From the NCBI RefSeq assembly GCF_002261185.1, contig NZ_NEVQ01000012.1, positions 372,001 to 436,000 of the forward strand: 64,000 nucleotides of DNA. The letters are read 5' to 3'. Both the position numbers and the translations under genes were made by a program. How positions within the stretch are numbered: the stretch's first letter is position 1; every line of letters starts with the position of its first letter. This stretch comes from Bordetella genomosp. 4. Lineage in GTDB: Bacteria; Pseudomonadota; Gammaproteobacteria; Burkholderiales; Burkholderiaceae_B. The notes under the pieces are model-generated. The model did no database searches, was not told the origin of the DNA, and saw nothing but the letters and a program-made list of their open reading frames with translations. Below are positions 1 to 9,433 of the stretch, in pieces.

Positions 1-740
1 GCGAGGACTTCGAAGGCGTGCCCATTTTCGGTAGCGTCCAGGACGCCAAGAAAGAAACCGGCGCAACGGTTTCGGTCATCTATGTGCCGCCCGCCGGCGC
101 TGCTGCCGCCATCTGGGAAGCCGTCGAAGCCGAACTGGATCTGGTCATCTGCATTACCGAAGGCATCCCCGTTCGCGACATGCTGGAAGTCAAAAACCGC
201 ATGAAGGCCAAGAACAGCAAGACCTTGCTGTTGGGCCCGAACTGCCCCGGCCTGATCACCCCCGATGAAATCAAGATCGGCATTATGCCCGGCCACATTC
301 ACCGTAAGGGCCGCATCGGCATCGTCAGCCGCTCCGGCACCCTGACGTACGAAGCCGTGGCTCAAGTGACCGAACTGGGCCTGGGCCAATCCAGCGCCGT
401 CGGTATCGGTGGTGACCCCATCAACGGCCTGAAGCACGTCGACGTGCTCAAGCTCTTCAACGACGATCCCGACACCGACGCCGTCATCATGATCGGTGAA
501 ATCGGCGGTCCGGACGAAGTCAACGCCGCACAATGGGCGAAAGACAACATGAAGAAACCCGTGGTCGGCTTCATCGCCGGCGTCACGGCGCCTCCGGGAA
601 AACGCATGGGCCACGCCGGTGCGTTGATCTCGGGCGGTGCAGACACTGCCGACGCCAAACTCGAAGTCATGGAAGCATGCGGTATCCGTACCACGCGCAA
701 CCCCTCCGAGATGGGCAAGCTGCTGAAGTCGGTGCTGTAA
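1..740 (+). CDS. sucD: Succinyl-CoA ligase alpha subunit, 5'-truncated
   Basis: C-terminal part of the ADP-forming succinate-CoA ligase alpha subunit, which makes succinate, CoA and ATP in the citric acid cycle as a partner of SucB/SucC. The reading frame is open from base 3, so the N-terminal CoA-binding Rossmann half starts outside the window. Visible family motifs are [38 protein letters not shown] and [10 protein letters not shown], whose His is the phosphorylated residue in the family. It ends with the usual short C-terminal tail and is followed by a strong terminator, so it is the last gene of its operon. Confidence 0.97.
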   Translation, partial: EDFEGVPIFGSVQDAKKETGATVSVIYVPPAGAAAAIWEAVEAELDLVICITEGIPVRDMLEVKNRMKAKNSKTLLLGPNCPGLITPDEIKIGIMPGHIHRKGRIGIVSRSGTLTYEAVAQVTELGLGQSSAVGIGGDPINGLKHVDVLKLFNDDPDTDAVIMIGEIGGPDEVNAAQWAKDNMKKPVVGFIAGVTAPPGKRMGHAGALISGGADTADAKLEVMEACGIRTTRNPSEMGKLLKSVL

Positions 741-764
741 CAGCCTGAGGCTTCTCGCATGTAA

Positions 765-791
765 AAAGCCCGCCTCGTTTGGCGGGCTTTT
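765..791 (+). terminator. Rho-independent terminator after sucD
   Basis: A perfect 10-bp stem (AAAGCCCGCC / GGCGGGCTTT) with a 6-nt loop and a short T-run, 24 nt after the sucD stop. It should end the sucCD transcript. Confidence 0.85.
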
Positions 792-823
792 CGCTGCTGA
801 GCGCGGCCTGACCCAGGCCGCTG

Positions 824-851
824 TTGTATCGCCTGTTTTGCAAAATATAAT
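824..851 (+). promoter_or_regulatory. Sigma-70-like promoter for the first terC gene
   Basis: TTGTAT at 824-829 and a perfect TATAAT at 846-851 with a 16-nt spacer. It implies a leader of about 160 nt before the start codon at 1018. The leader begins with a possible stem (GACGAG pairing with CTCGTC), but I cannot match it to a known riboswitch. Confidence 0.5.
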
Positions 852-1017
852 GACGAGCCGGTATTACGCGTACACCCTATAACACTCGTCAGGCGCCACG
901 AGCGCTCGACACCCGGCAATGGCCACTCGCAAGCTCGCAACTACCAAGATGGCCACACCTGTACGCACTAAACAAAAGTATTAACTCACACCTAGGGGAT
1001 CGCTAGGAAAGAGAGGA

Positions 1018-1725
1018 ATGGAACTTACATCAGCAGCATTTTGGATTGCCCTGCTACAGATTATTTGGGTCAACATCCTGTTATCTGGCGATAACGCCGT
1101 CGTCATTGCGCTTGCCGCGCGCTCGCTGCCTGCAGAGCAGCAAAAAAAGGCGATCACGATTGGTTCAGCGGCAGCGATCATCATGCGTATCGTGTTGACG
1201 CTGGTTGCAGCCAAACTCCTGATGCTGCCATGGCTCAAGCTCATCGGCGCATTGTTGTTGGTCTACATCGGTGTCACGCTGTTGCTGCCTGAGGGCGACG
1301 AGGACGGCGATGGCAAGCAGCACGGCACTCTGCTGTCGGCGATTCGCACCATCATGATTGCGGATTTGGTAATGAGCCTGGATAACGTCGTCGCGGTCGC
1401 TGCCGCAGCGATGGGCGATACCACCCTCCTGGTCGTGGGCTTGGCCATCAGCATCCCGCTGGTTATTTTTGGTAGCACCTTGTTGTTGAAGGTGATTGAG
1501 CGCTTCCCATTGATCGTCTGGGTCGGCGCCGCATTGCTCGGCTTTATCGCGGGCGAACTGTTGGTGGGAGACCCCGCCTTGCACGATTCCGTGATCAGTA
1601 TTGATAGCGCCCTGGGCGTCACTGAACACCAGTTGGCGTTGATCTCGGGGGCTGTAGGTGCGGTCGTCGTTTTGGCGATTGGGAAAATTTTACTTTCTCG
1701 GCGCCAGGTACTGACACAAAGCTGA
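1018..1725 (+). CDS. TerC-family integral membrane protein (first copy)
   Basis: A 235-residue polytopic membrane protein of the TerC/Alx/YjbE group, whose members are linked to manganese and metal-ion export or homeostasis. The sequence shows the duplicated TerC motifs: NILLSGDNAVVIALAAR near residues 19-35 and ADLVMSLDNVVAVAAAA near 114-130, with the paired acidic residues in membrane helices. A GAGAGG ribosome site precedes the ATG. It is followed by a terminator and then a paralogous second copy. The substrate is inferred from the family only. Confidence 0.9.
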   Translation: MELTSAAFWIALLQIIWVNILLSGDNAVVIALAARSLPAEQQKKAITIGSAAAIIMRIVLTLVAAKLLMLPWLKLIGALLLVYIGVTLLLPEGDEDGDGKQHGTLLSAIRTIMIADLVMSLDNVVAVAAAAMGDTTLLVVGLAISIPLVIFGSTLLLKVIERFPLIVWVGAALLGFIAGELLVGDPALHDSVISIDSALGVTEHQLALISGAVGAVVVLAIGKILLSRRQVLTQS

Positions 1726-1751
1726 ACTACAATACGCGTTTTGGCACGACG

Positions 1752-1780
1752 ACTGCCGCGTTTTGACGCGGCAGTTTTTT
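1752..1780 (+). terminator. Terminator between the two terC paralogues
   Basis: Stem ACTGCCGCGT / ACGCGGCAGT with a 4-nt loop followed by T6. It separates the two terC genes, so the second one is probably expressed from its own upstream region (1781-1994). That region also holds a weaker AAGCC...GGCTTTTTT hairpin near 1826-1857. Confidence 0.8.
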
Positions 1781-1994
1781 GCCACCGGGCCGCTTCAAGG
1801 CAAATGCCCTTTTTGGGGCAGGCAAGCCGAAGGCGCGGCGTGGAGGCTTTTTTCCCGCCAAGTCATCATAGGCAACAGGTCCTCAGTATAGGGACCAAGC
1901 CGCAGGCGCATCGGGGAAGGTGTCGACGTGGGGCTGGCAGCTTCTGATTCATGAGCAGTTGCCATCCAAATTGTCATTCCGAGGGGGATCGCAA

Positions 1995-2714
1995 GTGTTA
2001 GAGTTTCTACAAACAATAAGCTGGGCTGCAGTATTCCAAATCATTCTTATCGACATCCTGCTGGGTGGCGATAATGCAGTCGTGATTGCGCTGGCTTGCC
2101 GCAATCTGGCGCCCAAACAGCGCATGCAGGGTATTTTGTGGGGTACGGCTGGTGCAATCATCCTGCGCGTCGTGCTCATCGCATTCGCCCTGACGCTGCT
2201 GGCCATCCCCTTCCTGAAGGTCGTGGGCGGTCTGCTGCTGGTCTGGATCGGTGTCAAGCTCCTCATCCCCGAGGACGACGGACACGACAACATCAAGGGC
2301 AGCACCTCTATTGCTGCCGCCGTCAAGACCATCATCGTGGCTGACTTTGTCATGAGCCTCGATAACGTCATCGCCATTGCCGGCGCCGCACAAAACGCCC
2401 ACGAGGGTCACCAGATCGGTCTGGTCGTGTTCGGCCTGATCGTCAGCGTACCCATCATCATCTGGGGCAGCACCCTGGTGCTCAAGCTGATCGACCGCTA
2501 TCCGCTGGTGGTGACGCTCGGCGCGGCATTGCTGGGCTGGATCGCAGGCGGCATGGTAGTTACCGACGTTGTTGTCGAAAATCAATTCGGCCCGCAACCC
2601 ACTACGGTTAAAATTGCTGCGGAAGTCATCGGCGCATTGATTGTTGTGGTCTTGGGGCGGTGGCTTGCCAGTCGTAAAACTGCCTCCAAGGAATCTACTC
2701 ATGAGTCTGCGTAA
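1995..2714 (+). CDS. TerC-family integral membrane protein (second copy)
   Basis: A 239-residue paralogue of the preceding gene with the same two motif blocks (ILLGGDNAVVIALACR and ADFVMSLDNVIAIAGAAQ). I chose GTG 1995 because a strong GAGGGGG site lies 7 nt upstream; the in-frame GTG at 1920 has no such site and would add 25 non-conserved residues. Its stop overlaps the start of the next small gene by 14 nt, suggesting translational coupling. Role as for the first copy: probably metal-ion (Mn) efflux or homeostasis, inferred from the family. Confidence 0.88.
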   Translation: MLEFLQTISWAAVFQIILIDILLGGDNAVVIALACRNLAPKQRMQGILWGTAGAIILRVVLIAFALTLLAIPFLKVVGGLLLVWIGVKLLIPEDDGHDNIKGSTSIAAAVKTIIVADFVMSLDNVIAIAGAAQNAHEGHQIGLVVFGLIVSVPIIIWGSTLVLKLIDRYPLVVTLGAALLGWIAGGMVVTDVVVENQFGPQPTTVKIAAEVIGALIVVVLGRWLASRKTASKESTHESA

Positions 2715-2817
2715 AAGCGACAACCCCGAATCCGGCCTGAGCCTGCTGCAAGGTCTGGCAATACTGGCCATCATCGGGGTGATCGCCACGGTGATCTTTT
2801 CCAGCCTGGGCAACTAA
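2701..2817 (+). CDS. Small single-pass membrane peptide (38 aa)
   Basis: A 38-residue reading frame with a short charged N-terminus ([12 protein letters not shown]) and one hydrophobic helix ([19 protein letters not shown]). It starts inside the end of terC copy 2, with AAGGA upstream, and stops 8 nt before hemC. No family is recognised. Coupling to terC suggests a membrane partner of the transporter or simply a co-transcribed microprotein. Confidence 0.6.
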   Translation: MSLRKSDNPESGLSLLQGLAILAIIGVIATVIFSSLGN

Positions 2818-2825
2818 ATCCGCCC

Positions 2826-3767
2826 GTGTCTGCACCGCAACGCCTCGTTATCGCGACCCGCGCCAGCCGGCTTGCCCTGTGGCAAGCCGAGCATGTGCGC
2901 GATCGGTTGCGTACTCTCTATCCCGACTGTTCCGTCGAACTGCTCACGCTGACGACGCGGGGCGATCAGATACTGGATCGCACCTTGTCCAAGGTCGGCG
3001 GCAAAGGGCTTTTTGTCAAAGAACTCGAAACGGCCCTGCTCGATGGGCGGGCCGATTTGGCGGTTCATTCACTCAAAGACGTCCCGGTCGACTTGCAGGC
3101 GCCATTCGAACTGTGCGCTGTGCTCGAACGAGCCGACCCTCGGGATGCTTTCGTGTCCAATGACTATGCGACCTTGGCCGACCTGCCGGCCGGGGCCGTC
3201 GTCGGCACGTCCAGCCTGCGGCGAGAGTCGCAGATCCGGCAGCGCTATCCTCATCTGCAGGTCAAACCGCTGCGCGGCAATCTGGATACCCGCCTGGGCA
3301 AACTCGATCAGGGCGATTACGCCGCGATCGTGCTGGCTGCGGCCGGTCTGCAACGTTTGGATCTAGGCCACCGCATCCGCAGTCTGCTGGATCCGGCCGA
3401 CAGCCTGCCTGCCGCCGGGCAGGGCGCGCTAGGCATCGAAATCCGCGACGATCGTGCTGACCTGCGCGCTTGGCTGTCGCCGTTGGTATGTAGGCGAACC
3501 ACGGCTTGCGTATTGGCCGAGCGTGCCGTGTCCCGGACGCTGGGCGGTTCCTGTCAAGTCCCGCTGGCGGCATATGCCGTGCTCGATGGCGACAATGTCG
3601 TGCTTCGGGCATTGGTGGCCTCTCCTGATGGCAAACAAGTGATTCAGTCCGAACATACCGGGCCAGTGGCGCAGGCCGAGCAGATCGGCGAAGCCGCGGC
3701 GCAAGCCTTACTCTCCAAGGGCGCGGCCGCCATCCTGGCTGCCTTGCAAGACACGTCTGCCGACTGA
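2826..3767 (+). CDS. hemC: Hydroxymethylbilane synthase (porphobilinogen deaminase)
   Basis: Joins four porphobilinogens into hydroxymethylbilane in haem synthesis (cytosol). The 313 residues match the family length. [10 protein letters not shown] opens the protein; HSLKDVP (about 81-87) carries the catalytic Asp; TSSLRR and the Arg-rich cofactor cleft follow; [10 protein letters not shown] (about 239-248) holds Cys243, which would carry the dipyrromethane cofactor. The start is GTG 2826. It heads the run hemC-hemD-hemX-hemY. Confidence 0.97.
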   Translation: MSAPQRLVIATRASRLALWQAEHVRDRLRTLYPDCSVELLTLTTRGDQILDRTLSKVGGKGLFVKELETALLDGRADLAVHSLKDVPVDLQAPFELCAVLERADPRDAFVSNDYATLADLPAGAVVGTSSLRRESQIRQRYPHLQVKPLRGNLDTRLGKLDQGDYAAIVLAAAGLQRLDLGHRIRSLLDPADSLPAAGQGALGIEIRDDRADLRAWLSPLVCRRTTACVLAERAVSRTLGGSCQVPLAAYAVLDGDNVVLRALVASPDGKQVIQSEHTGPVAQAEQIGEAAAQALLSKGAAAILAALQDTSAD

Positions 3768-3877
3768 GGCTGGCTTATGCCAGTATGTTGTGAGGTACGT
3801 CCGGATTCAAGGCCGAACTTGGCAGCCGCATATGGCGGCTGGAGTCCGCCTTTTCCGGGATACATACAGGGGTGTCC

Positions 3878-4669
3878 ATGTCGCATATCGCCATTCTGAC
3901 TCGCCCTGCCGGCCGTAACGACGCGTTGGCGCAGGCGCTCGGCGCTGCCGGTTGGCAGACGCTGGATCTCCCTGCGCTGGAGCTTCGCCCCTTGCCGGTT
4001 GCCGCCACAGATTTGCCTTTGCCGCAAGACTTTGATTTAGTCATCTTTGTCAGCGGCCATGCAGCACGGACGTATTTGAACCAACTGCGGGATCTGGCGG
4101 GGCAGACCGACTGGCCCGCTGCCGTGCCTGCCGCAACGGTGGGCCCGACGAGTGCGCGGGCGTTGCGCGAAACGCCAGGTTTTTGCGCCAATACAACAGT
4201 ATTCTGTCCGCCTCCCGCCGCGTCCACCCATGATTCTGAAGCCCTCTGGCAGGTATTGCGCGCGCAAGACAGCCTGCCAAGCAGGGTGCTATTGGTACGC
4301 GGCACTCAGGGCCGGGATTGGCTGGCCGATCAATTAGAGGCCGCGGGGGCGCAGGTGCGGCGGCATGCTGCCTACCAACGCCAGCCAGCGCACTGGCCGC
4401 CGTCTGCCGTCGAGCACCTGCGAAAATGGGCGCAAAAGAGGGAAAAAGCGACGTGGCTGCTGACTAGTGGCGAAGGACTCACCGCCGTCCAAACTCATAT
4501 CCATGAGGCCGGTCTCGCCGATTGGTGGCAAGCCTCCGACTTTATCGTGACCCATCCCACACTGGCGCGGCGGCTGCAGCAAGGCCTCGCTGGCAAGGTC
4601 ACGGACGCAATGGTAAAAATCTGCTTGCCGGCCGATGATGCGATCCTCGCGGCCTTTGTTGCGGCTTGA
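3878..4669 (+). CDS. hemD: Uroporphyrinogen-III synthase
   Basis: Closes and flips ring D of hydroxymethylbilane to give uroporphyrinogen III. About 263 residues with the two-domain alpha/beta pattern of the family: ILTRPAGRN at the start, VIFVSGHAARTYL, VGPTSARAL, LLVRGTQGRDWL, and a C-terminal LLTSGEGL block. The ATG at 3878 has AGGGG 7 nt upstream; the GTG at 3872 lies too close to that site. It sits between hemC and hemX, as in many proteobacteria. HemD sequences are poorly conserved, so the call leans on context as well as motifs. Confidence 0.93.
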   Translation: MSHIAILTRPAGRNDALAQALGAAGWQTLDLPALELRPLPVAATDLPLPQDFDLVIFVSGHAARTYLNQLRDLAGQTDWPAAVPAATVGPTSARALRETPGFCANTTVFCPPPAASTHDSEALWQVLRAQDSLPSRVLLVRGTQGRDWLADQLEAAGAQVRRHAAYQRQPAHWPPSAVEHLRKWAQKREKATWLLTSGEGLTAVQTHIHEAGLADWWQASDFIVTHPTLARRLQQGLAGKVTDAMVKICLPADDAILAAFVAA

Positions 4670-4706
4670 ATCGAAGTTTTGGCATTTCACCGAATACAAT
4701 CGCGTC

Positions 4707-5903
4707 ATGACAGACCAGACTCCTGACACTGCACCTGCCGTCAATGCGGCAGCTCCGGGCGCAGCTTCGCCCGCCAAACCGGCATCCGCCCCGGTTAAAA
4801 AGTCGTCCCGTGGGGCAGGCTTAATGGGCGCGGCGCTGATCGTTGTGCTCCTGGTGGCCGTTGGCCTCGGGTGGGCGCTATGGCTACAGCGCAAGCAAGC
4901 CGACGCGGCCGGTCGCGAGATAGCGACTCGCCTGGCCACACTCGAAGACGCCGTCGCGCAAAGCCGCAAAGACGCGCGCGAAGCCCTCACCCTCATTCAA
5001 GGGCAGAGCGGCCAGGTGCGCAGCCTGGAAGCGCAAGCGCAAGAAGCCAAGACCCGCTACAACGACCTGCAGCAAGCCTGGGAAACCTTCAGCGGCGGTG
5101 CGACGGACGAGATCCTCGCCAATGACGTGGAGCGCCTCTTGGTGCTGGCGAATCAGCAACTGCGTCTGGCCGGTAACGTCAACAACGCCATCGTCGCGCT
5201 GGAAACCGCCCAGACGCGCCTGGCACAGGCGGCTCGCCCGCTTTTTGCAGGTCTTCAACAAAGCATCAACGGCGATATCGATCGCCTCAGGGCCGTTGCG
5301 ACCGTCGATATCCCGGCGCAGACCGCGCGTATCGATCGTCTGGCGGGTCTGATTTCCAAGGCTCCTTTGCTGGTTCCGGATGCAGCGGCACCTGGCGCCT
5401 CGAGCGATGCGCAGCCAAAGCCAGCGACGGCTCCGGTCCAGTCTCAGGCCGACGACCCTCGCCATCAATTGCCGGCGGATGCTGCGTGGTGGCAGCGTTG
5501 GCGTGCCGAAATCGCTTCCTGGCCCGGCAGGGCTGGCAGCACACTGGCGCACGAGCTGGGTGATTTGATCAGCGTGCAGCGTGTCGACCAACCGGCAGCA
5601 TTGCTGTTGTCCGCCGAACAAGCCGAGCAGGTGCGCGGCGCCTTGCGTCAACGCCTGATGACGGCGCAACTGGCTATGCTGATGCGTCAACCCGAAGTCT
5701 GGAAAAACGAACTCGCCAATGTCGAGAACGTGCTCAGCATTTACTACGACGGTCGTGCGGTGGATACCCAGTCGGCGTTGCGTTTGACGCGCGAACTGCA
5801 GAATATCGATATCGCGGTTCGCTTGCCGGATGTCGGTGACAGTCTGGCCAGCGTAGCGGCCTTGCGCGCTGCCGGGTTCGATTCGCCAGCCAAACAGGAC
5901 TAA
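4707..5903 (+). CDS. hemX: HemX-like membrane-anchored protein
   Basis: A 398-residue protein with a Pro/Ala-rich cytoplasmic N-terminus, one transmembrane helix (about residues 37-58, LMGAALIVVLLVAVGLGWAL) and a long helical, coiled-coil periplasmic part typical of the HemX family (often mis-named uroporphyrinogen-III methyltransferase). No methyltransferase motifs are visible. ATG 4707 is chosen; the upstream in-frame extension would overlap hemD. Its conserved place between hemD and hemY suggests a structural role in haem synthesis, not proven biochemically. Confidence 0.88.
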   Translation: MTDQTPDTAPAVNAAAPGAASPAKPASAPVKKSSRGAGLMGAALIVVLLVAVGLGWALWLQRKQADAAGREIATRLATLEDAVAQSRKDAREALTLIQGQSGQVRSLEAQAQEAKTRYNDLQQAWETFSGGATDEILANDVERLLVLANQQLRLAGNVNNAIVALETAQTRLAQAARPLFAGLQQSINGDIDRLRAVATVDIPAQTARIDRLAGLISKAPLLVPDAAAPGASSDAQPKPATAPVQSQADDPRHQLPADAAWWQRWRAEIASWPGRAGSTLAHELGDLISVQRVDQPAALLLSAEQAEQVRGALRQRLMTAQLAMLMRQPEVWKNELANVENVLSIYYDGRAVDTQSALRLTRELQNIDIAVRLPDVGDSLASVAALRAAGFDSPAKQD

Positions 5904-5906
5904 CGT

Positions 5907-7523
5907 ATGCGTACTTGGTTCTGGACTCTGCTGCTTCTCATCGTCGCTGTCGCGTTGGCGGTGGTGCTGCGCTCTCATACGGGCAACGTTATTTTCCTGG
6001 TGTCGCCATGGCGCATTGAACTGTCGCTGACCTTGTTCGTGCTGTTGGTGGTGGGCTTTTTCATCGCGCTGTACGTAGGTTTGCGTCTGCTGGCCTGGTT
6101 GTTGGCCATCCCGGACCGTATGCGTGTCTGGCGCGGTCAACGCGCCCAGGCGCGTGATCACGTCTTGCTCGAACGTGGCTGGACAGAGCTCCTGGAAGGG
6201 CGCTTTTCTCATGCCGAGAAAAACCTGACCAAGCTCTTGGGACAGACTCGCGTCGAGAGCCGCCGAGTGTTGGCAGCGCTCTCGGCGGCGCGCGCCGCAC
6301 ATGGCCTGGGCGAATTCGCTCGCCGGGACCAGTTGCTGGAATCCGCACGGGAGCACGCCTCGGGCAATACCGGTTTGCAAGAAGCCATCGCCACCGTTGC
6401 GGCAGATCAGCTGCTGGACCAAGGCCGTGCGCAAGACGCCTTGGCAGTGTTGACGCCGCTGCAGGATGGCGGCGCCCGCCATCTGCATACGATGCGCCTG
6501 TTATTGCGTGCCGAGGCAGCGTTGAACCATCACGACCGCGTCTTTACGCTGGCACGCGGGCTCGTGCGCCGCAACGCGCTGTCCAAGACCGAGGCCGAAG
6601 GTCTGATCGATCGATCGGGTGCCGCGCGCCTGCGCGCCGCTGCCGCCTCCGGTACGGAAGCCTGGCGCAGCGTCTGGAAAGACCTCAAAAACGAAGAACG
6701 TGTCCTGCCGGAAATTGCCCTCGCTGGCGCTACGGCATTCGAGGCTGCGGGTGAGCCTGCAGAGGCGGCTCGCATTCTGGAGGCAGCTGTTCCGCTCCAC
6801 TTCACCTCGTCCTTGGTTGATGCTTATGCGCGTTGCGAGTCCGACCAAGTGCCTCGCCGTCTGGCCAAAGCCGAAGCTTGGCTGCAAAAGCGCCCGACCA
6901 ATGCAGATCTGTTGAGCGCCTTGGGGATGCTGTGCCTGAATGGCCAGTTGTGGGGGCAGGCAGAGCGTTATTTGCAACGCAGTTTGGCGCTGCGCAACGA
7001 TGCGCGTACCCATGCATTGCTGGGCAGCCTGTATGACCGTTTGGATCGTCCCGCGGACGCTGTGCGCCATTGGCGCTTGGCGACTGTCGCGACCATGGCA
7101 TTGCCCGTACTGGCTGGCGACCCGGCTCTGCCGGCAGCCGATACGGACGCCGACCCTCTGCATCTGGATGCAGAGGGCGAGTACTCCGCCTATCCGCCGG
7201 AAGCAACCGTCGCCGCAGCGCCAACTGCGTCCCAGTTCGAAGACGCACCCCTGTCGGCCCCTGCCGACTATGTGCTGGATCCCGATGCTCGCGTCCTCGA
7301 ACGCGAGGCGTCAAATGCGCTGGAGCCGGACCCTCCGGCGGTCGCGCCTGCCCGGTCCAACATCGATATCGAGGACTACTTCGACAGCGCACCCATACCC
7401 GTGCCTGAATACGATGTATCGGAGCCCACATACGTCACCCCGCCATCCACGTCGCCTGACCAAGGCAAATCAGACAAGCGGGATGACGGAAAATCTCTTC
7501 CACTTTCAGATAAACAAGGTTGA
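5907..7523 (+). CDS. hemY: HemY-like haem biosynthesis protein with TPR repeats
   Basis: 538 residues. Two N-terminal membrane helices (WFWTLLLLIVAVALAVVL and the region around residues 30-60) match the HemY_N family, followed by a helical TPR-like region (roughly 90-400) and an acidic, Pro-rich tail of about 130 residues that looks disordered. This is the gammaproteobacterial-type HemY, not protoporphyrinogen oxidase. It follows hemX after 3 nt. Its role in late haem synthesis is inferred from gene order and family. The acidic tail is longer than I would expect. Confidence 0.88.
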   Translation: MRTWFWTLLLLIVAVALAVVLRSHTGNVIFLVSPWRIELSLTLFVLLVVGFFIALYVGLRLLAWLLAIPDRMRVWRGQRAQARDHVLLERGWTELLEGRFSHAEKNLTKLLGQTRVESRRVLAALSAARAAHGLGEFARRDQLLESAREHASGNTGLQEAIATVAADQLLDQGRAQDALAVLTPLQDGGARHLHTMRLLLRAEAALNHHDRVFTLARGLVRRNALSKTEAEGLIDRSGAARLRAAAASGTEAWRSVWKDLKNEERVLPEIALAGATAFEAAGEPAEAARILEAAVPLHFTSSLVDAYARCESDQVPRRLAKAEAWLQKRPTNADLLSALGMLCLNGQLWGQAERYLQRSLALRNDARTHALLGSLYDRLDRPADAVRHWRLATVATMALPVLAGDPALPAADTDADPLHLDAEGEYSAYPPEATVAAAPTASQFEDAPLSAPADYVLDPDARVLEREASNALEPDPPAVAPARSNIDIEDYFDSAPIPVPEYDVSEPTYVTPPSTSPDQGKSDKRDDGKSLPLSDKQG

Positions 7524-7526
7524 ACC

Positions 7527-8057
7527 ATGAGTCTCGATCGCGTCTCTCCCGGCAAAAATCTGCCGGAAGACTTTAACGTCATCATCGAAATCCCCATGAA
7601 CGCCGACCCCGTCAAATACGAGGTCGACAAAGACAGCGGCGCCGTATTCGTGGATCGCTTCATGCTGACCGCCATGCACTATCCGTGCAACTACGGCTAT
7701 ATCCCTCAGACCCTGTCCGAGGATGGCGACCCCGCCGACGTGCTGGTGTTGACCCCGTTCCCGATTCAGGTCGGCGCTGTGGTGCGCTGCCGTGCATTGG
7801 GCGTACTGGAAATGGACGATGAGAGCGGTGGCGATGCCAAACTGTTGGCCGTGCCCGTCGACAAGCTCTATCCTCCCTACCGCAACATCAAGTCGTACGA
7901 AGACCTGCCAGCCGAGGACATTGGCCGTATCCAGCATTTCTTTGAACATTACAAAGACCTGGAAAAAGGCAAATGGGTCAAGGTCAAGGGCTGGAAAGGC
8001 GTAGACGCCGCTCGCGAGGAAATCGTGCGCAGCGCTGAGCGCTACAACAAGGGCTGA
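7527..8057 (+). CDS. ppa: Inorganic pyrophosphatase
   Basis: Soluble family I pyrophosphatase, hydrolysing PPi to two phosphates. The 176-residue length is normal. Visible are the substrate-binding [18 protein letters not shown] stretch, the metal-binding signature DGDPADVLV (about residues 68-76) and KVKGW near the C-terminus. It starts 3 nt after hemY, so it is probably read through with the hem genes. A GC-rich hairpin follows. Confidence 0.97.
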   Translation: MSLDRVSPGKNLPEDFNVIIEIPMNADPVKYEVDKDSGAVFVDRFMLTAMHYPCNYGYIPQTLSEDGDPADVLVLTPFPIQVGAVVRCRALGVLEMDDESGGDAKLLAVPVDKLYPPYRNIKSYEDLPAEDIGRIQHFFEHYKDLEKGKWVKVKGWKGVDAAREEIVRSAERYNKG

Positions 8058-8082
8058 TCGTTCCCTGAACTGATGTCCCTGC

Positions 8083-8121
8083 GGGCCGCGATGCAGACAA
8101 TGCGTCGCGGCCCGATGTTTT
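8083..8121 (+). terminator. Probable terminator after ppa
   Basis: A 9-bp perfect stem (GGGCCGCGA / TCGCGGCCC) with a 13-nt loop, followed by GATGTTTTTG. The long loop makes it a moderate candidate; it fits the end of the hem-ppa run. Confidence 0.5.
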
Positions 8122-8316
8122 TGCGGCAGCAATTGCCGTCAGCGGCCCTACAGTAAAAAAGGGATAAACTCGCGCATTGGTTTTCGTTTTTCTTACCCCC
8201 GCGCCGGCCCGAGGTAACAGGCGTCCACCAGAGCAGGGTGCTGCAGACCGAGGGCATGGCGCGGAGGTGTTTCTTTGCTGGCGATGCCGGCACGCATTCA
8301 AGAAGGTCAAGAGAAC

Positions 8317-9012
8317 ATGGACTACGTATTCCCTCCGTCGCCGCCCGTTGCCGTGCCTGTTGCCGGCAGCAGTGCGTTGGTTCCGGTGCGCCGCATCTAT
8401 TGTGTCGGCCGTAACTACGCCGAGCATGCCAAGGAAATGGGCTTCACCGGTCGCGAAGACCCGTTCTTTTTCAGCAAGCCCAACGACGCCATCCTGTCGA
8501 TCGCCGACGGCGAAACCGGCGCGACGCCTTATCCGCCCAAGACCAGCAACCTGCATTATGAAATGGAGCTGGTCGTTGTGCTGGGCAAAGGCGGCAAGGA
8601 TATCCCTGTTGACCAAGCCGGCGAGTGCGTGTGGGGCTACGCGCTGGGCCTGGATATGACCCGCCGCGATCTGCAAGGCGAGGCCAAAAAGCAAGGACGT
8701 CCTTGGGAGGTCGGCAAAGCCTACGACCTGTCCGCGCCGATCGGTCCCGTCCATCCGCGTAGCGTCGTCGGTACCCTCGAAAAGGGCGCTATCTGGCTCG
8801 ACGTCAACGGCGAGCGCAAGCAGTCCAGCGACATTTCGCAAATGATCTGGAACATTCCCGAGAGCATTGCCTATCTGTCGAGCTTGTTCGAACTGAAAGC
8901 GGGCGATTTGATCTTCACTGGTACCCCCGAAGGCGTGGGCGCCGTGGTGCAGGGTGATGAGCTCGTGGGCGGCGTCGAAGGCCTGGGCGAATTGCGCGTG
9001 CGCATCGCCTGA
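8317..9012 (+). CDS. Fumarylacetoacetate hydrolase-family enzyme
   Basis: A 231-residue single-domain FAH-fold protein, resembling fumarylpyruvate or acylpyruvate hydrolases. The core motifs IYCVGRNYAEHAKEMG, FFFSKPND, LHYEMELVVVLGK (the metal-ligand E-x-E pattern), GYALGLDMTRRDLQ and DLIFTGTPEGVG are present. ATG 8317 has AAGGTCAAGAG upstream; an in-frame TTG at 8275 would add 14 residues. No neighbouring catabolic genes reveal the substrate, so it stays a family-level call. Confidence 0.92.
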   Translation: MDYVFPPSPPVAVPVAGSSALVPVRRIYCVGRNYAEHAKEMGFTGREDPFFFSKPNDAILSIADGETGATPYPPKTSNLHYEMELVVVLGKGGKDIPVDQAGECVWGYALGLDMTRRDLQGEAKKQGRPWEVGKAYDLSAPIGPVHPRSVVGTLEKGAIWLDVNGERKQSSDISQMIWNIPESIAYLSSLFELKAGDLIFTGTPEGVGAVVQGDELVGGVEGLGELRVRIA

Positions 9013-9114
9013 TTGTCTTTTTTTACGACCAGAGGCCGAAGGCTGAGTCTCTCCATGTAGGGTGACTCAGTGCTAACTCGTATGCCTCGTGTATTTTTAA
9101 TCCGGAGTTTCATC

Positions 9115-9246
9115 ATGCGCGGACGAGTCATGCTGACGGCGCTGATCGTATTTGGCGTCGTACTGCAAGGCTGCAACACCATGGCAGGCATGGGCAAAGA
9201 TATGTCCGCTGCCGGGCAAGCCATCAGCACGGCTGCAGAAAAATAA
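9115..9246 (+). CDS. Entericidin A/B-like small lipoprotein (43 aa)
   Basis: A 43-residue peptide with a short positively charged start, a hydrophobic helix and a lipobox (VLQGC) with Cys20, then a short Ala/Ser/Gly-rich mature part (NTMAGMGKDMSAAG). This is the shape and composition of the entericidin EcnA/EcnB family, small cell-envelope lipoproteins. TCCGGAG lies upstream and a terminator-like hairpin downstream, so it looks monocistronic. It is the last host gene before the interrupted pilin gene. Confidence 0.85.
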   Translation: MRGRVMLTALIVFGVVLQGCNTMAGMGKDMSAAGQAISTAAEK

Positions 9247-9268
9247 AGCTTCACGCTTGTTGCGACAG

Positions 9269-9286
9269 CGGCCCCTTCGGGGGCCG
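9269..9286 (+). terminator. Hairpin after the entericidin-like gene
   Basis: CGGCCCC / GGGGCCG stem with a TTCG tetraloop, followed by a T/G-rich stretch without a clean T-run. Likely transcript end. Confidence 0.55.
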
Positions 9287-9433
9287 TTGTCGTTGTCGGA
9301 ATGGACATCGGTAGCGTGTTCTATGGCTGATGTCAGGCGCTGTGAGCATTTTGCCCACCTCGGTATCTACGAATAGCCGGGATCTCTGCGAGGTTTCACA
9401 CTACGGCCTCTGTTGATTGAAGAGAGGTCGGGC

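Noticed and set aside
852-1994. yybP-ykoY manganese riboswitch before either terC gene
   Set aside because: The family makes this plausible, but I cannot find the conserved GGGGAGTA-type loop and its partner in either leader.
4884-6488. Long leftward frame across hemX and hemY
   Set aside because: A high-GC antisense shadow of two well-supported genes with no start signal.
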